From DATGJX01 sp035279385 (GTDB lineage Bacteria; Vulcanimicrobiota; Vulcanimicrobiia; Vulcanimicrobiales; Vulcanimicrobiaceae), in assembly GCA_035279385.1 (NCBI GenBank), contig DATEHZ010000107.1, positions 1 through 50,305 of the forward strand: 50,305 bases of DNA. Direction: 5' to 3'. Made by a program: the position numbers and the translations under genes. The notes under the pieces were generated by a model that searched no databases, had not been told where the DNA came from, and saw nothing but the letters and a program-made list of their open reading frames with translations. This document shows, in pieces, positions 31,243 to 39,599 of the stretch. Position 1 is the first letter of the stretch. Each line of letters opens with the position of its first letter.

Positions 31243-34197
31243 TTACAACTTCACACCGGCGAAGAAGAAGAACGTTCGAGCTCCCTGCGAGTAGTTTTGG
31301 AAAATCAGCGAGCCGGGCGTATCGACGACTCCGGATTGCGGCCCGTTGAAGGGGAAGCATCCCGTGCCGTCGCTCACGCACGGCGCGACGTCGTTCGTAT
31401 TGTTGAGGAAATTGTCGACCCGCAGACCGAGGATGAAGTTCTTGCTCGGGCCGAGTTCTTCGTACGCCACGAGTTTGGTCCACCAATTGGCACCGGCGAT
31501 CTGCTCGTTCTGACAGATGAACGGCAAACCGTTTGCGTCCACGCATGGCGTGCCGTCGGGAAGCGAGGTCAGGCCGGTGTTGAAAAAGTAGTCCGCGGAG
31601 TACACGATCATCGGATCGAAGTGGAATCGTCCGCTATGGAGATCGGCGAGCAGCGTTCCCTGCACCAACGGGTTGTCGAACGCGCGCACGTAGATTCCCT
31701 GGTTGATGATATTCTGCGGAAGCGGGAAGTTGACGAACGCTCCGGAGAGGTTTGTGGTCGTGGCCCAGTAGTTGTTGTACGTGCCGGCAAGCCAGTACGA
31801 GATGCCGGTGGGCCGGTTGTCCACGTGATTGACCGCCAGTTCTAAGCCGAACGTTTTGTGGCGCTGTCCGTTGCTGAGCACGGACTTGCCGAACGTCGGA
31901 ACGCCGTTCACCACGATGATGGGCGTATACTCTTCGAAATAGTTGTCGGTCTTGTTGTAGAACGGCCCGAGCCGCACGGTCGTTCCGTCGTTGAACGCAT
32001 GTTCGTACATGAGATCGGCGCTGTGGTTAATCTGCGGATCGTAGCTGAATCCCGGCTTACTGGGATTGTACGTTCTGCTATTTTCGCGGTACACATAGAC
32101 GGCGCCGATGAAGCTCGAGGTGTTGCCGTACGAGAACCGCACGACGTTCTTCGGATCGAAGGTATAGGTGCCGTTGAACGTCGGGTTGAGCGCGTGCTGC
32201 GTCGTGCATCCGGAAACCGGACACCCGTAATGCTCCGTGGCGTATGCGAGCCCCGGCGTGAGCAGCAATTTCCCGACGTGCACGTCGGCGTCTGCCCAGA
32301 GCGTGTTTTCAATAGTGGGATAGACGCTCTTGAGGTAGTTGTCGGGCCAATCCGCCGGCGTTCCGGCTGCTCCGCCCTGGAAGAAATTGGTGACGTAGTA
32401 ACGCTCGAGGTTGTTGTCGTACTCGTGTGAGAGGCCCGCTCGAAGCGTCAGATTCGCGCTGATCTGATTCGTATAATCGAAGTTTCCGAAATACATGTTC
32501 GATCGCCGGTCGCCGTAGAACGACTCCGCGAAACCGTCCAGCCACGTGCAGAGATCGCCCGTGTCGGCCACCGTCGTCGGATAGTGCGTGGTCGTACCCG
32601 GAATAACCGGCGGTGTGGGATTGTAGAATACCGGCGAGGTTACCGGCGTGCCGGTCTGAAGCGGATACGACGGACAGCCCGTGGCTTGTCCCGGCGGCGG
32701 CAGCGAATACGCACACGTCGCCGCGGCTTGACTGTTGGATTGCCCTGCCGCTACGTATGCGGAGACGCACGACGGATTCGAAAACGGTGTGAGGAAGCTC
32801 CACCAGTTGTAATTGCCGCCCGGGTTCTCATAGGCCGGAACGTTCGGATCCGTCCACGGCTGATCGAAGATGTACTGGTTGAAGTTCTCGGCGAGCCGCA
32901 GGTTGAAAAACGAGTGTTCGTTGATGTTGTGATTCCACTGAATCTTTCCCAGGCCGCCGTAGTGATGCCAGATATTTCCGCCGCCGTTCGGAATGCTCGT
33001 GTAATACAAGCCTTGCGTACAGGCTTGACCGTTCGGTGCCGTTCCGCCCGAGCCGCCGGTGAACGTGCTCGGGTCGTTGATCGCGCCCGGGCACGGGTGC
33101 ATCGCCATCGCCGTCGCTTCGCCGGCGTTGCGCATGAGCAGATAGTTGAAATCGAATTCGCCCAAACTGTTCGTCAGCAAGAACTGCAGCGCGTCTTTCT
33201 GACTCGGACGGTAGATGAAATTGCCGACCCAGTCGCGCGTTCTCACCGGCCCGGGCCCGTTAAAGCCCTGCATGAGCACGTTCGGGAAGGTGTGCTCGCC
33301 GTAGCTGTATTGGTTCGTCGAGTTGACGCCGTCGAAGCCGATGTACGCCGAGTACTTGTGATCCGGCGTAGCCCAACTCTGTTCTACCGTGAGGTACTGG
33401 TTCGCCTCGGGCGAGGTAACCTGTACGGAGATTTGCGTGCTCGCCGGATAGGTGCCCGTCTTGACGACGGAGTTGAAGAATCCGGTGCCGTTCGTCGAGC
33501 CCGACGCCGGCAAGCCGCCGGTGTACACTTCGATATTCCCGATGCCGATGTTCGCAAGGTTCGTCGTGAAGAAACCGGTCATGCGATCTTGGATTGGGAT
33601 ACCGTCGAACTGATATCCGAGGTCCGTGACTTGGCCGCCGCGCACGCGGGGCTGGCTTGGAAAGCCGGTTCCGGTTACGCCGGGCGTTACCGCCAAATAC
33701 TGATAGAGCGTTTCGTGCGTGTTGACCGGATTCGTTGCAGCCGTAAGCTGCTGACCGCTGACGTTATAGACGTCGCTGCCTTGGTTGGACTTTACCAAGT
33801 TCGAGGCGCCGGTTGCGCGCACTTGCGCGATCGTCCGCAGCGCCGTCTGCAGTTGATGATTCAGCGTTGCTGTCTGCAGTTGGAACACCGTAACGCCGGG
33901 CACGCTCGCCGCGGCAAAACCTTGCTTCTGAAACGAAACGGTGTACGTGTCGGGGGTGAGATTGACAAGCGAATAAAATCCGCTGTTGTTGGTCGTTGCA
34001 CTGGCGGTCTGACTCGGTGAAGCTGCCGTGACCTGCACGTCTGCTACCGGTTTGCCGTTCGGGTCGGTTACCGTTCCGGTAATCGCACCGGTCGTTGCCG
34101 TTTGCGCCGACGCGGGAAATGAAAATAGGCCGGAGAGCAAAACCGCGGCGACGAGCACCGCAGTCGACAGCCTCCAGCCGCCTGCAAGTAATGTCAT
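31243..34197 (-). CDS. TonB-dependent receptor with N-terminal carboxypeptidase-regulatory domain (receptor 1)
   Basis: Outer-membrane beta-barrel, ~984 residues. MTLLAGGWRLSTAVLVAAVLLSGLFSFPASAQ is the signal; GGAG nine nt upstream of ATG 34197 supports this start over the longer frame. Residues ~35-120 form a CarboxypepD_reg-like domain (GAITGTVTDPNGKPVADVQVTA, SGFYSLVNLTPDTYTVSFQKQGF). Residues ~145-300 form the plug (VYNVSGQQL, YLAVTPGVTGTGFPSQPRVRGG, IGNIEVYTGGLPASGSTNGTG). The rest is barrel, rich in Tyr/Asn, ending GARTFFFFAGVKL with a terminal hydrophobic residue. It is very similar to receptor 3 and less so to receptor 2. No TonB box was identified and no TonB/ExbBD genes are here. 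The substrate is unknown. Confidence 0.88.
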   Translation of the reverse strand: MTLLAGGWRLSTAVLVAAVLLSGLFSFPASAQTATTGAITGTVTDPNGKPVADVQVTAASPSQTASATTNNSGFYSLVNLTPDTYTVSFQKQGFAAASVPGVTVFQLQTATLNHQLQTALRTIAQVRATGASNLVKSNQGSDVYNVSGQQLTAATNPVNTHETLYQYLAVTPGVTGTGFPSQPRVRGGQVTDLGYQFDGIPIQDRMTGFFTTNLANIGIGNIEVYTGGLPASGSTNGTGFFNSVVKTGTYPASTQISVQVTSPEANQYLTVEQSWATPDHKYSAYIGFDGVNSTNQYSYGEHTFPNVLMQGFNGPGPVRTRDWVGNFIYRPSQKDALQFLLTNSLGEFDFNYLLMRNAGEATAMAMHPCPGAINDPSTFTGGSGGTAPNGQACTQGLYYTSIPNGGGNIWHHYGGLGKIQWNHNINEHSFFNLRLAENFNQYIFDQPWTDPNVPAYENPGGNYNWWSFLTPFSNPSCVSAYVAAGQSNSQAAATCAYSLPPPGQATGCPSYPLQTGTPVTSPVFYNPTPPVIPGTTTHYPTTVADTGDLCTWLDGFAESFYGDRRSNMYFGNFDYTNQISANLTLRAGLSHEYDNNLERYYVTNFFQGGAAGTPADWPDNYLKSVYPTIENTLWADADVHVGKLLLTPGLAYATEHYGCPVSGCTTQHALNPTFNGTYTFDPKNVVRFSYGNTSSFIGAVYVYRENSRTYNPSKPGFSYDPQINHSADLMYEHAFNDGTTVRLGPFYNKTDNYFEEYTPIIVVNGVPTFGKSVLSNGQRHKTFGLELAVNHVDNRPTGISYWLAGTYNNYWATTTNLSGAFVNFPLPQNIINQGIYVRAFDNPLVQGTLLADLHSGRFHFDPMIVYSADYFFNTGLTSLPDGTPCVDANGLPFICQNEQIAGANWWTKLVAYEELGPSKNFILGLRVDNFLNNTNDVAPCVSDGTGCFPFNGPQSGVVDTPGSLIFQNYSQGARTFFFFAGVKL

Positions 34198-34301
34198 GTT
34201 GTCATGCTCCGAAGAGACCGCGTCGTTGCGCCAAAGCATCACGTCGCGGCCGACTTTCATTATGCATTATTAAGACAATGCGGACAGCAAGGGAGCGCTT
34301 T

Positions 34302-34337
34302 GCGAAAAGGAAAGGGGCAATGCTTTCGCACCGCCCC
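34302..34337 (-). terminator. Terminator-like hairpin in the leader region of receptor 1
   Basis: On the minus strand, GGGGCGGTGC-GAAA-GCATTGCCCC (two G-U pairs) is followed by TTTCCTTTT. It is almost the same hairpin as the one downstream of receptor 1, but lies ~105 nt upstream of its start. It could terminate transcription from the SARP gene or act as an attenuator for receptor 1. Confidence 0.7.
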
Positions 34338-34467
34338 TTCCGCCCTTTCGTTGCGTGTTTCTGTATGGAACCGTATTGCGCGAAGGTCGTCGAGCATCGT
34401 AGAGAAACGGTTCTGATGTAATCTGCGCGTCGTTGCAACCAGGCCTCTTGGTCGCGGTCGTTCGAAG

Positions 34468-34574
34468 ACCCAATAGGCGTCGAGCGGCGCGAGCGGCTCT
34501 TCGCCGGAGATGACGCGCTGGTTTCAGGTACCAGTGGCCGCAAGGCCGTGGGGGTTCGAGTCCCTTCTTGGGCA
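34468..34574 (+). pseudogene. Degenerate tRNA-Leu (CAG)-like sequence
   Basis: The 3' part is an excellent tRNA-Leu: CTGGT-TTCAGGT-ACCAG anticodon arm (anticodon CAG at 34525-34527), long variable arm GGCC-GCAA-GGCC, T-arm with GGTTCGAGTCC, acceptor strand CTTGGGC and discriminator A (34574). No CCA, then a T5 run. The 5' part is not normal. ACCCAAT (34468-34474) can form only 5 of 7 acceptor pairs. The D-arm would need a ~34-nt loop containing a CGGCG...CGCCG hairpin. It could be a decayed tRNA or a 3' tRNA remnant left by an integrative element. tRNA-Thr in this window carries CCA, so loss of CCA here also points to decay. Confidence 0.6.
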
Positions 34575-34629
34575 GTTTTTAAGTAGAATCGTAGACTTGT
34601 AGAATGGCGGAGTTCCGCCACATGGCCGG

Positions 34630-36507
34630 TTAACGCTCGATGGGGCTCACGAACGCGCGAAGCGTCTCGTCGATCTCTGCTTCCGGGAATATCTCGATGC
34701 CGAGCTCATTCTGCACCGCGCGGCGATAATCGCGGTACTCTCGAACGGCTTCGCTTTTGTTCCCCGCAGCGATGTGTGCGCGAATGGTAATCGAGCGCGC
34801 CCGTTCATCGCACGGATCTTGCTCTCGCAAGTGATTCGCATAGCGAATCGCCGCTTCCGTATCGCCTCGCCGTAGTGCATCTTCGGCAAGCGCTACGACT
34901 GCCGCTCTCAACACCGCGTCGGCGCGGCGTTCAGCAGGGGCGAACCACTCGTATTCCGTGAGCGCGCGATCTCGATGAGCAGCCCGGCTCACCAAATTCT
35001 CGAGCGCTTGCCGGAGCGTTTCTCCTAGCGGCGTCACGTGCCGCGCTTGCCTGAGCGTGGTTTCGGCGGCGTCGAGATCGATAACCCGCGAATTCGTGAT
35101 TGCGTAACGGCCATTCCGGTGGAGGATCACGCCGGGGTCCGATGCCTTGCGGATGTTGGCGATATGCACTCGCAGCGCGTTCTGCATGTGCCCGGGATCG
35201 CTATCCGGCCATACGAGGCTCGCCAGGTGATCGCCCGTCAGCGGCGATCCTGCCAATGCCAGGGCGAAGAGAATCCGGCGCGCCCGTTCTTTGAGGCCCA
35301 ACGCCTTGCCTTCCCATTCGATCGTGCCGGTCAAGACGTTGATGCCGAGCGCTCCATTTCCGCTTCGCTCGCGGAGGAAACGCGTGCGGAATGCGTTCAA
35401 CATGCCCGCGTCTTCCGATCTGTTTGCAACGGCATCAACCGCGCGCCGGAGCTCCTCGGAGGGAATTTCGTTCGCGAGCGCCCGTGCTGCGGCAAGGTGC
35501 TCGCCGGCGTCCCCGCTCTCGAGCAGAATGAGTGCGCAATGCGAGAGGATGCAATAAAAACGCCGCCCGGCCCGGCGAGATTCGGTTAACGCACGACTTG
35601 CGAGCCGCCGTGCGCGGCCTGCATCGCTCGCCAGCGATGATGCGATAAGATAGGCCGCTGCGCGCACGGGGGGCGTTTCGCAGCTTTCATCGATAGCTTC
35701 ATCGCCCTGCACGCAACCGAGAAAAAACGACGAGCCGGCTTGGGCTCGAGCTTTGGCAAGCCGGTCGAGCCATCTGCGCAGATGCGCGTCGTCGCCGTAC
35801 GTCCAAGCGAGAAACGCGGATCCCATCAGCGCTTCGGTTAGATTCATTTCTTGTTGGGAGGCCGCCGTTTGTTCGATCAATGCTTCCAACTCGCGACGCC
35901 CCGCGGTCCAATCTCCCTGAACGCAATGAAGATAACCGGCGAGCACGGCATACAGGCCTCGCAGATGCGGGCTGAGGAGTAACGCGCCTAACCGCTGACG
36001 CAACGCGGCGAGATCGACCATCTCATCGTGCATCGATTTCACGAATGCGTCGAACAGGGCGAGCAGCGGTTGGCACTCAGGCAGATCGCCGGCGAGCGCG
36101 ATCTGTTCTTTGAGAATGCGCCCCGCGTCACCGTAGCGGCCGAAATAGGCGTGCCGCGTGACGAGCATTCCAAGCGCGATCATGCGCAGCTCGGGCGGTG
36201 TCTGCGCCGGCGCGCGTTTCAGTGCTTCCTCCGCCATCGCGAGCCAGCGTTCGACATCGCGGGTGTAGAGCTGTTCGAGCGCCGCGACGTTGAAGACCGC
36301 CAGGTTTTCGATCAGCACTGAATCGTCGAGCGTCCCAACCGCCGCCGATTCGCCGCTCGACACGGCCGCCATTTCCGCGAACGTGAGGCGGCTATATGCC
36401 GCGCTGACGGCGGTCGAATCGCCTGCGAGTGCGTGCCACTGTGCCGCGCGAAGGTGAAGCCGTGCACCGTCATACGCACCGGCAAGCGCTCCGGCAGCCG
36501 CGCGCAC
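34630..36507 (-). CDS. TPR-SARP transcriptional regulator, C-terminal part (downstream of an in-frame UGA)
   Basis: 625 residues from a GTG at 36507. Residues ~1-370 are helical TPR-like repeats. An OmpR-type winged-helix DNA-binding domain follows (~385-475: IEWEGKALGLKERARRILFAL, LASLVWPDSDPGHMQNALRVHIANIRK, LHRNGRYAITN), then a bacterial transcriptional activation domain (~480-620: DLDAAETTLRQA, AEDALRRGDTEAAIRYANHL, AVREYRDYRRAVQNELGI). This wHTH plus BTAD order defines SARP regulators. It is in the same frame as the ATPase ORF upstream, separated only by TGA plus six codons. It is therefore either the back half of one broken gene or a separately initiated protein. Confidence 0.75.
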   Translation of the reverse strand: MRAAAGALAGAYDGARLHLRAAQWHALAGDSTAVSAAYSRLTFAEMAAVSSGESAAVGTLDDSVLIENLAVFNVAALEQLYTRDVERWLAMAEEALKRAPAQTPPELRMIALGMLVTRHAYFGRYGDAGRILKEQIALAGDLPECQPLLALFDAFVKSMHDEMVDLAALRQRLGALLLSPHLRGLYAVLAGYLHCVQGDWTAGRRELEALIEQTAASQQEMNLTEALMGSAFLAWTYGDDAHLRRWLDRLAKARAQAGSSFFLGCVQGDEAIDESCETPPVRAAAYLIASSLASDAGRARRLASRALTESRRAGRRFYCILSHCALILLESGDAGEHLAAARALANEIPSEELRRAVDAVANRSEDAGMLNAFRTRFLRERSGNGALGINVLTGTIEWEGKALGLKERARRILFALALAGSPLTGDHLASLVWPDSDPGHMQNALRVHIANIRKASDPGVILHRNGRYAITNSRVIDLDAAETTLRQARHVTPLGETLRQALENLVSRAAHRDRALTEYEWFAPAERRADAVLRAAVVALAEDALRRGDTEAAIRYANHLREQDPCDERARSITIRAHIAAGNKSEAVREYRDYRRAVQNELGIEIFPEAEIDETLRAFVSPIER

Positions 36508-36525
36508 GTGCGTTTGAAAGTCTCT

Positions 36526-37239
36526 TCAAGCGACGGTTTTTAGTAGCGGATGCAGCCGGTACATGCCGTCACTCTCGCGGATGAGGAAACTTCCTTCCAC
36601 CTCGTCAAGAGCCGCGCGGCAGCGATCTCCGAGCAGCAGTTCTGCTTCGTTCGGCGAGATCGGCTGCAAGGCGGCCAGGAGCGAGAGCGATCGGGCATCA
36701 TTGGAAAGTGCTTGCAGAACTTCGTCGTGAACGTATCGCTCGAAAACGCGATCGCTCATCGTCTCGAGTGCCTCGATGGCTGCGCGAATGCCCACCTCCT
36801 GAGCGCGCGCGTGAAGCGCGAGGACGGCCGCCGGCCAGCCCAGGGTGAGCGCGTGGACCTGCTCCAATTGCTCCGTTGACGCCGGAAACGCCGAGAAGAT
36901 GCCGGAGATCGCGTCGTGCGCTAGGCAGAGGTCCTTGGAGCGGGCAAGCCGCACTTCGTGCGGCAGCACTAAATCGAACGGCACCTTCAACGGCTTTCGC
37001 GCACAGACGATGGCCAGAGCTTGCGGGCGCGAGGCAAAAATCCGCAGCAGCCGGTCGTGGAAATCTTCCACGCCGTCGGCACGATCGATGAGCGCCGAAT
37101 CGCCGAATGCGGCTGCGACGGCGCCCGCCGTGACCGATTTTCCAAAGCCGGCCGGCGCGATCAGCATAAGCAACTTTGGAGGTGATTGACGAAGCGATTC
37201 GATCAAGCTCCGAGCGGCGACCGCGTTGCCCGGTATCAC
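36526..37239 (-). CDS. STAND-type ATPase domain, N-terminal part of the SARP regulator
   Basis: 237 residues from a GTG at 37239. P-loop APAGFGKSVT (Lys34) is followed by DSALIDRADG and ALAIVCARKPLKVPFDLVLPHEVRL. The LTLGWPAAVLAL and YRLHPLLKTVA segments match the MalT/LuxR STAND ATPase module, whose arm normally runs straight into a TPR region. The frame ends with TGA at 36526-36528 right after LHPLLKTVA, then resumes as RDFQTHVRAAAGALAG in the same frame. A CGA-to-TGA change would explain this. It is divergent from the multicopper oxidase, with a 79-nt gap that contains a SARP-like direct repeat. Confidence 0.75.
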   Translation of the reverse strand: MIPGNAVAARSLIESLRQSPPKLLMLIAPAGFGKSVTAGAVAAAFGDSALIDRADGVEDFHDRLLRIFASRPQALAIVCARKPLKVPFDLVLPHEVRLARSKDLCLAHDAISGIFSAFPASTEQLEQVHALTLGWPAAVLALHARAQEVGIRAAIEALETMSDRVFERYVHDEVLQALSNDARSLSLLAALQPISPNEAELLLGDRCRAALDEVEGSFLIRESDGMYRLHPLLKTVA

Positions 37240-37280
37240 TGCTCTTTACTTGCATGCGGGCCGGTGCGGGTCCTGGCGCG

Positions 37281-37298
37281 GTTAATCGCCCGTTAATT
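37281..37298. promoter_or_regulatory. Heptamer direct repeat, candidate SARP operator
   Basis: GTTAATC (37281-37287) and GTTAATT (37292-37298) are spaced at exactly 11 bp, the geometry described for SARP binding sites. CATGAT at 37306-37311 (4/6 to TATAAT), 8 nt after the repeat, would be the -10 of a leaderless multicopper oxidase transcript starting at its ATG. Confidence 0.5.
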
Positions 37299-37318
37299 CC
37301 CGCCGTCATGATCGATGC

Positions 37319-39238
37319 ATGTTCGAGAACCTTCATAGGCTCTTGCGCCGCTTTGCATTGTCTTTGCTAGCGCTGGGCATCGGTTTCATCAGCGGTACGG
37401 GCTCCTCGCCCGCATCCTCGCAACGCGCGCAGCAAAGCGCACAGCACGCCTGCGGTCCAATTGCCGCCGCGCCGGTCCTGCGCGAGCCGCCCGACATCGA
37501 CGTATGGACGCTCCCGCGGGATGCCTCGGGTGAGCGCGAGTTGATTTTGGCGGTGCACCGAGACGGTATGAGGTTCTGTTACAGCTATACGGCCGCGGGC
37601 GCCGTTCATACCGGGGCGCCGACGATTCGTGTGCGGCGAGGCGAGCATTTTGCGCTGCGCATCGTCAACGATATTTCATCTCCCAGCGCGGGTTCGCGCG
37701 TCGCTTCGTCGGCGATAACGAAGTGCTTCCCAGGACCGATGCCGGCGAACGTGCCGGTCCTGCACTATTCCGGCTACCTGAATCATGTGATCGACGATCG
37801 CTATATGCGCATGAAGCCGATCGATACCAATATTCATTTGCACGGCTTCGAGGGTCCGGCCGGCGAAGAGGACGTCTTTCTATCGACGCTCAGTACGCCG
37901 ATGCACGCGTGCGAGTACGATATTACGATTCCCAAGACGCAGCCGCCCGGAACGTATTTCTACCACCCGCACGTACACGGCATGAGCGAGGCCGAGGTGA
38001 TCGGCGGCCTGGCGGGGACGTGGATCGTCGAACCGGATAGCGATCCGATCCCGCGAGGATGGGAGCACGTGATCGTTCTGCGGTATGCGCTTCCGCTGCG
38101 CTCGGACAACCCGTTCGCACCAGATGATAGCGCGATTGGCGTCGATGCTGCCGCGCACGAAGGCGCTGTGCGACTTGCGCCGCCTGTTGCCTACAATGCC
38201 TTTGCCCCTCCGCCGTGGCCCACGACCGACCCCATTCGTGCAGGAGCGATCGTGGAACCGGTGCACTGTCAAGGACTTGTCGGTGAGCCACTGATGAGCG
38301 TCGACGGAGCTGGAGCGCCCGCGTCGCTCGACGTTGCGGGCGGTCGAGCGCAGCTCTTACGGATCGTCAACGCGACTTCCGATTCTGCAAAGTTTTTGCA
38401 ACTGCACGACTCCTCCGGCGCTCCGGTTGAGATGCACGTCGTCGGGTTGGACGGCGTTCCCGTATCCGGTAATGCACGACGTCCGCTCTCGCGTTACCTA
38501 GCGATGAAACGCTGGCCGCTCGCGCCGTCGGCGCGCATGGATATCCTCGTTACCGTGCCGCGCGGAAAAACGCTGGTGCTTTCCAGCGAGCACTTTTGCA
38601 GCGGGTTCGCGTTCCAAATGCACCGCGATCTCCTGCGGATTCACGGCATGAGTGCTTCGGCCCAGCCGGCACCGGACATCGCGTCGTCTCCGGCGAGCAT
38701 CGCTCTGACTTCCGCGGGCCGTCTTGTCGCATTCGCGAGGACGCACCCGAAGCTGATTCGCCGCCGCGCCATCACGTTTTCGCAATATGCTCTCCCGAAA
38801 CGCGGAAAAATCCCGCCGCATACGGCATATTTCATAACCGACACGACGAATCCGCGCTTTCACGAACACCCGTTTTGGCCAACGTATTCACCCGGCGCAT
38901 CTGTTCCGTCGAATCCCGACATCGTCGTCAAACACGGGACCATTGAGGAATGGTACCTCATCAATACGGCGCCGGAGGTTCACGCCTTCCACATCCACCA
39001 AATGAAGTTCGTCGAAGAGCGCAGCGCGGCGGGAATGCCGGTCAGCGTCGACGTCGCATTTCTGCCGATTGGCAAGTTCTTACCGAATCCGCGCGATCCG
39101 AACTATCCCTTGGTGAAGCCGAGCATCACGAAGGTGCTTCTCGACTTTCGCGATGTGCCGCGCGGCACGTTCGTCTTCCACTGCCACATGCTTTTCCACG
39201 AGGATCACGGCATGATGGGTGTCATCCGCGTGGAGTAG
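37319..39238 (+). CDS. Exported multicopper oxidase
   Basis: Copper enzyme that oxidises a substrate while reducing O2 to water. 639 residues with an N-terminal RRFALSLLALGIGF signal, possibly Tat-type. All copper-ligand motifs are present: HLHG (H173/H175), YHPHVHG (H216/H218/H220), HAFHIHQ (H555/H558/H560) and HCHMLFHEDHGM (H621-C622-H623...H627; axial Met). The cupredoxin order is N-terminal, middle, C-terminal, three-domain laccase-like. The length is above typical bacterial CueO owing to long loops around 260-300. No RBS precedes ATG 37319, in keeping with a leaderless mRNA. The substrate may be metal ions or phenolics; TonB-dependent receptor genes nearby suggest metal handling, by inference. 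Confidence 0.93.
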   Translation: MFENLHRLLRRFALSLLALGIGFISGTGSSPASSQRAQQSAQHACGPIAAAPVLREPPDIDVWTLPRDASGERELILAVHRDGMRFCYSYTAAGAVHTGAPTIRVRRGEHFALRIVNDISSPSAGSRVASSAITKCFPGPMPANVPVLHYSGYLNHVIDDRYMRMKPIDTNIHLHGFEGPAGEEDVFLSTLSTPMHACEYDITIPKTQPPGTYFYHPHVHGMSEAEVIGGLAGTWIVEPDSDPIPRGWEHVIVLRYALPLRSDNPFAPDDSAIGVDAAAHEGAVRLAPPVAYNAFAPPPWPTTDPIRAGAIVEPVHCQGLVGEPLMSVDGAGAPASLDVAGGRAQLLRIVNATSDSAKFLQLHDSSGAPVEMHVVGLDGVPVSGNARRPLSRYLAMKRWPLAPSARMDILVTVPRGKTLVLSSEHFCSGFAFQMHRDLLRIHGMSASAQPAPDIASSPASIALTSAGRLVAFARTHPKLIRRRAITFSQYALPKRGKIPPHTAYFITDTTNPRFHEHPFWPTYSPGASVPSNPDIVVKHGTIEEWYLINTAPEVHAFHIHQMKFVEERSAAGMPVSVDVAFLPIGKFLPNPRDPNYPLVKPSITKVLLDFRDVPRGTFVFHCHMLFHEDHGMMGVIRVE

Positions 39239-39599
39239 CCGATCTCCCCGGGGTGCGGCGCTTCACGAGCGCGGAGGCGAAGTCACGAGTTGGCGTAGCG
39301 CATTTCGCCGCCCATCATCAAATCGATCTCGTCCGCCGGCCGGGCGCCGCTGAATAAGAAACCCTGCCACGCATCGCATCGGGCGTTCCGCCGCAGGCGG
39401 CGCAGCTGCGGGAGCCCGCTTCGCCGTTTCCGCCGGAGGTGCCGCGTCTGCGTCTTTGACGGCATTGTCGACCTCGCGATCGGTGTGGGTCGTTTCTTCT
39501 GCAGAAAGCATGCCGCCCGCGACCAAATCGGATCGAAGGAGCGCAGTCGCCTTCACCCATCGGAGCGACATGGTGCGCCATGACCTGCACAGTTTCTTT
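39239..39599. other. Gene-poor stretch with decayed coding remnants
   Basis: 361 nt between the multicopper oxidase and receptor 2. No full gene. The minus strand shows an EAL-domain tail (39283-39400) and a further fragment (ETTHTDREVDNAVKDADAA in another frame, ~39470-39530) that might be a remnant of another enzyme. Base composition is still GC-rich. Confidence 0.6.
39283..39400 (-). pseudogene. Remnant of an EAL-domain (c-di-GMP phosphodiesterase) C-terminus
   Basis: The reading frame ending at 39283 encodes RCDAWQGFLFSGARPADEID, a close match to the end of EAL domains (GCDxxQGYxFSxPxPAxEF). Upstream of it the EAL sequence is lost or frame-shifted. It is a relic of a gene disrupted or deleted at this spot. 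Confidence 0.45.

Larger units (their letters stand above)
34198..34629. other. Intergenic region between receptor 1 and the SARP gene
   Basis: 432 nt with no convincing gene. It contains a terminator-like hairpin (34302-34337), an AT-rich patch around 34258-34275 that could hold a minus-strand promoter, and a degenerate tRNA-Leu (34468-34574). A minus-strand frame through this DNA reads GTRTPTALRP, the well-known translation artefact of a tRNA gene. Confidence 0.7.

Noticed and set aside
34202..34621. 139-codon minus-strand protein with GTRTPTALRPLVPET
   Set aside because: That string is the known reverse translation of a tRNA gene; the DNA is the tRNA-Leu-like sequence plus a terminator.
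37723..38040. Alternative ORFs inside the multicopper oxidase gene
   Set aside because: They are out of frame with all copper motifs and have no domain signature.
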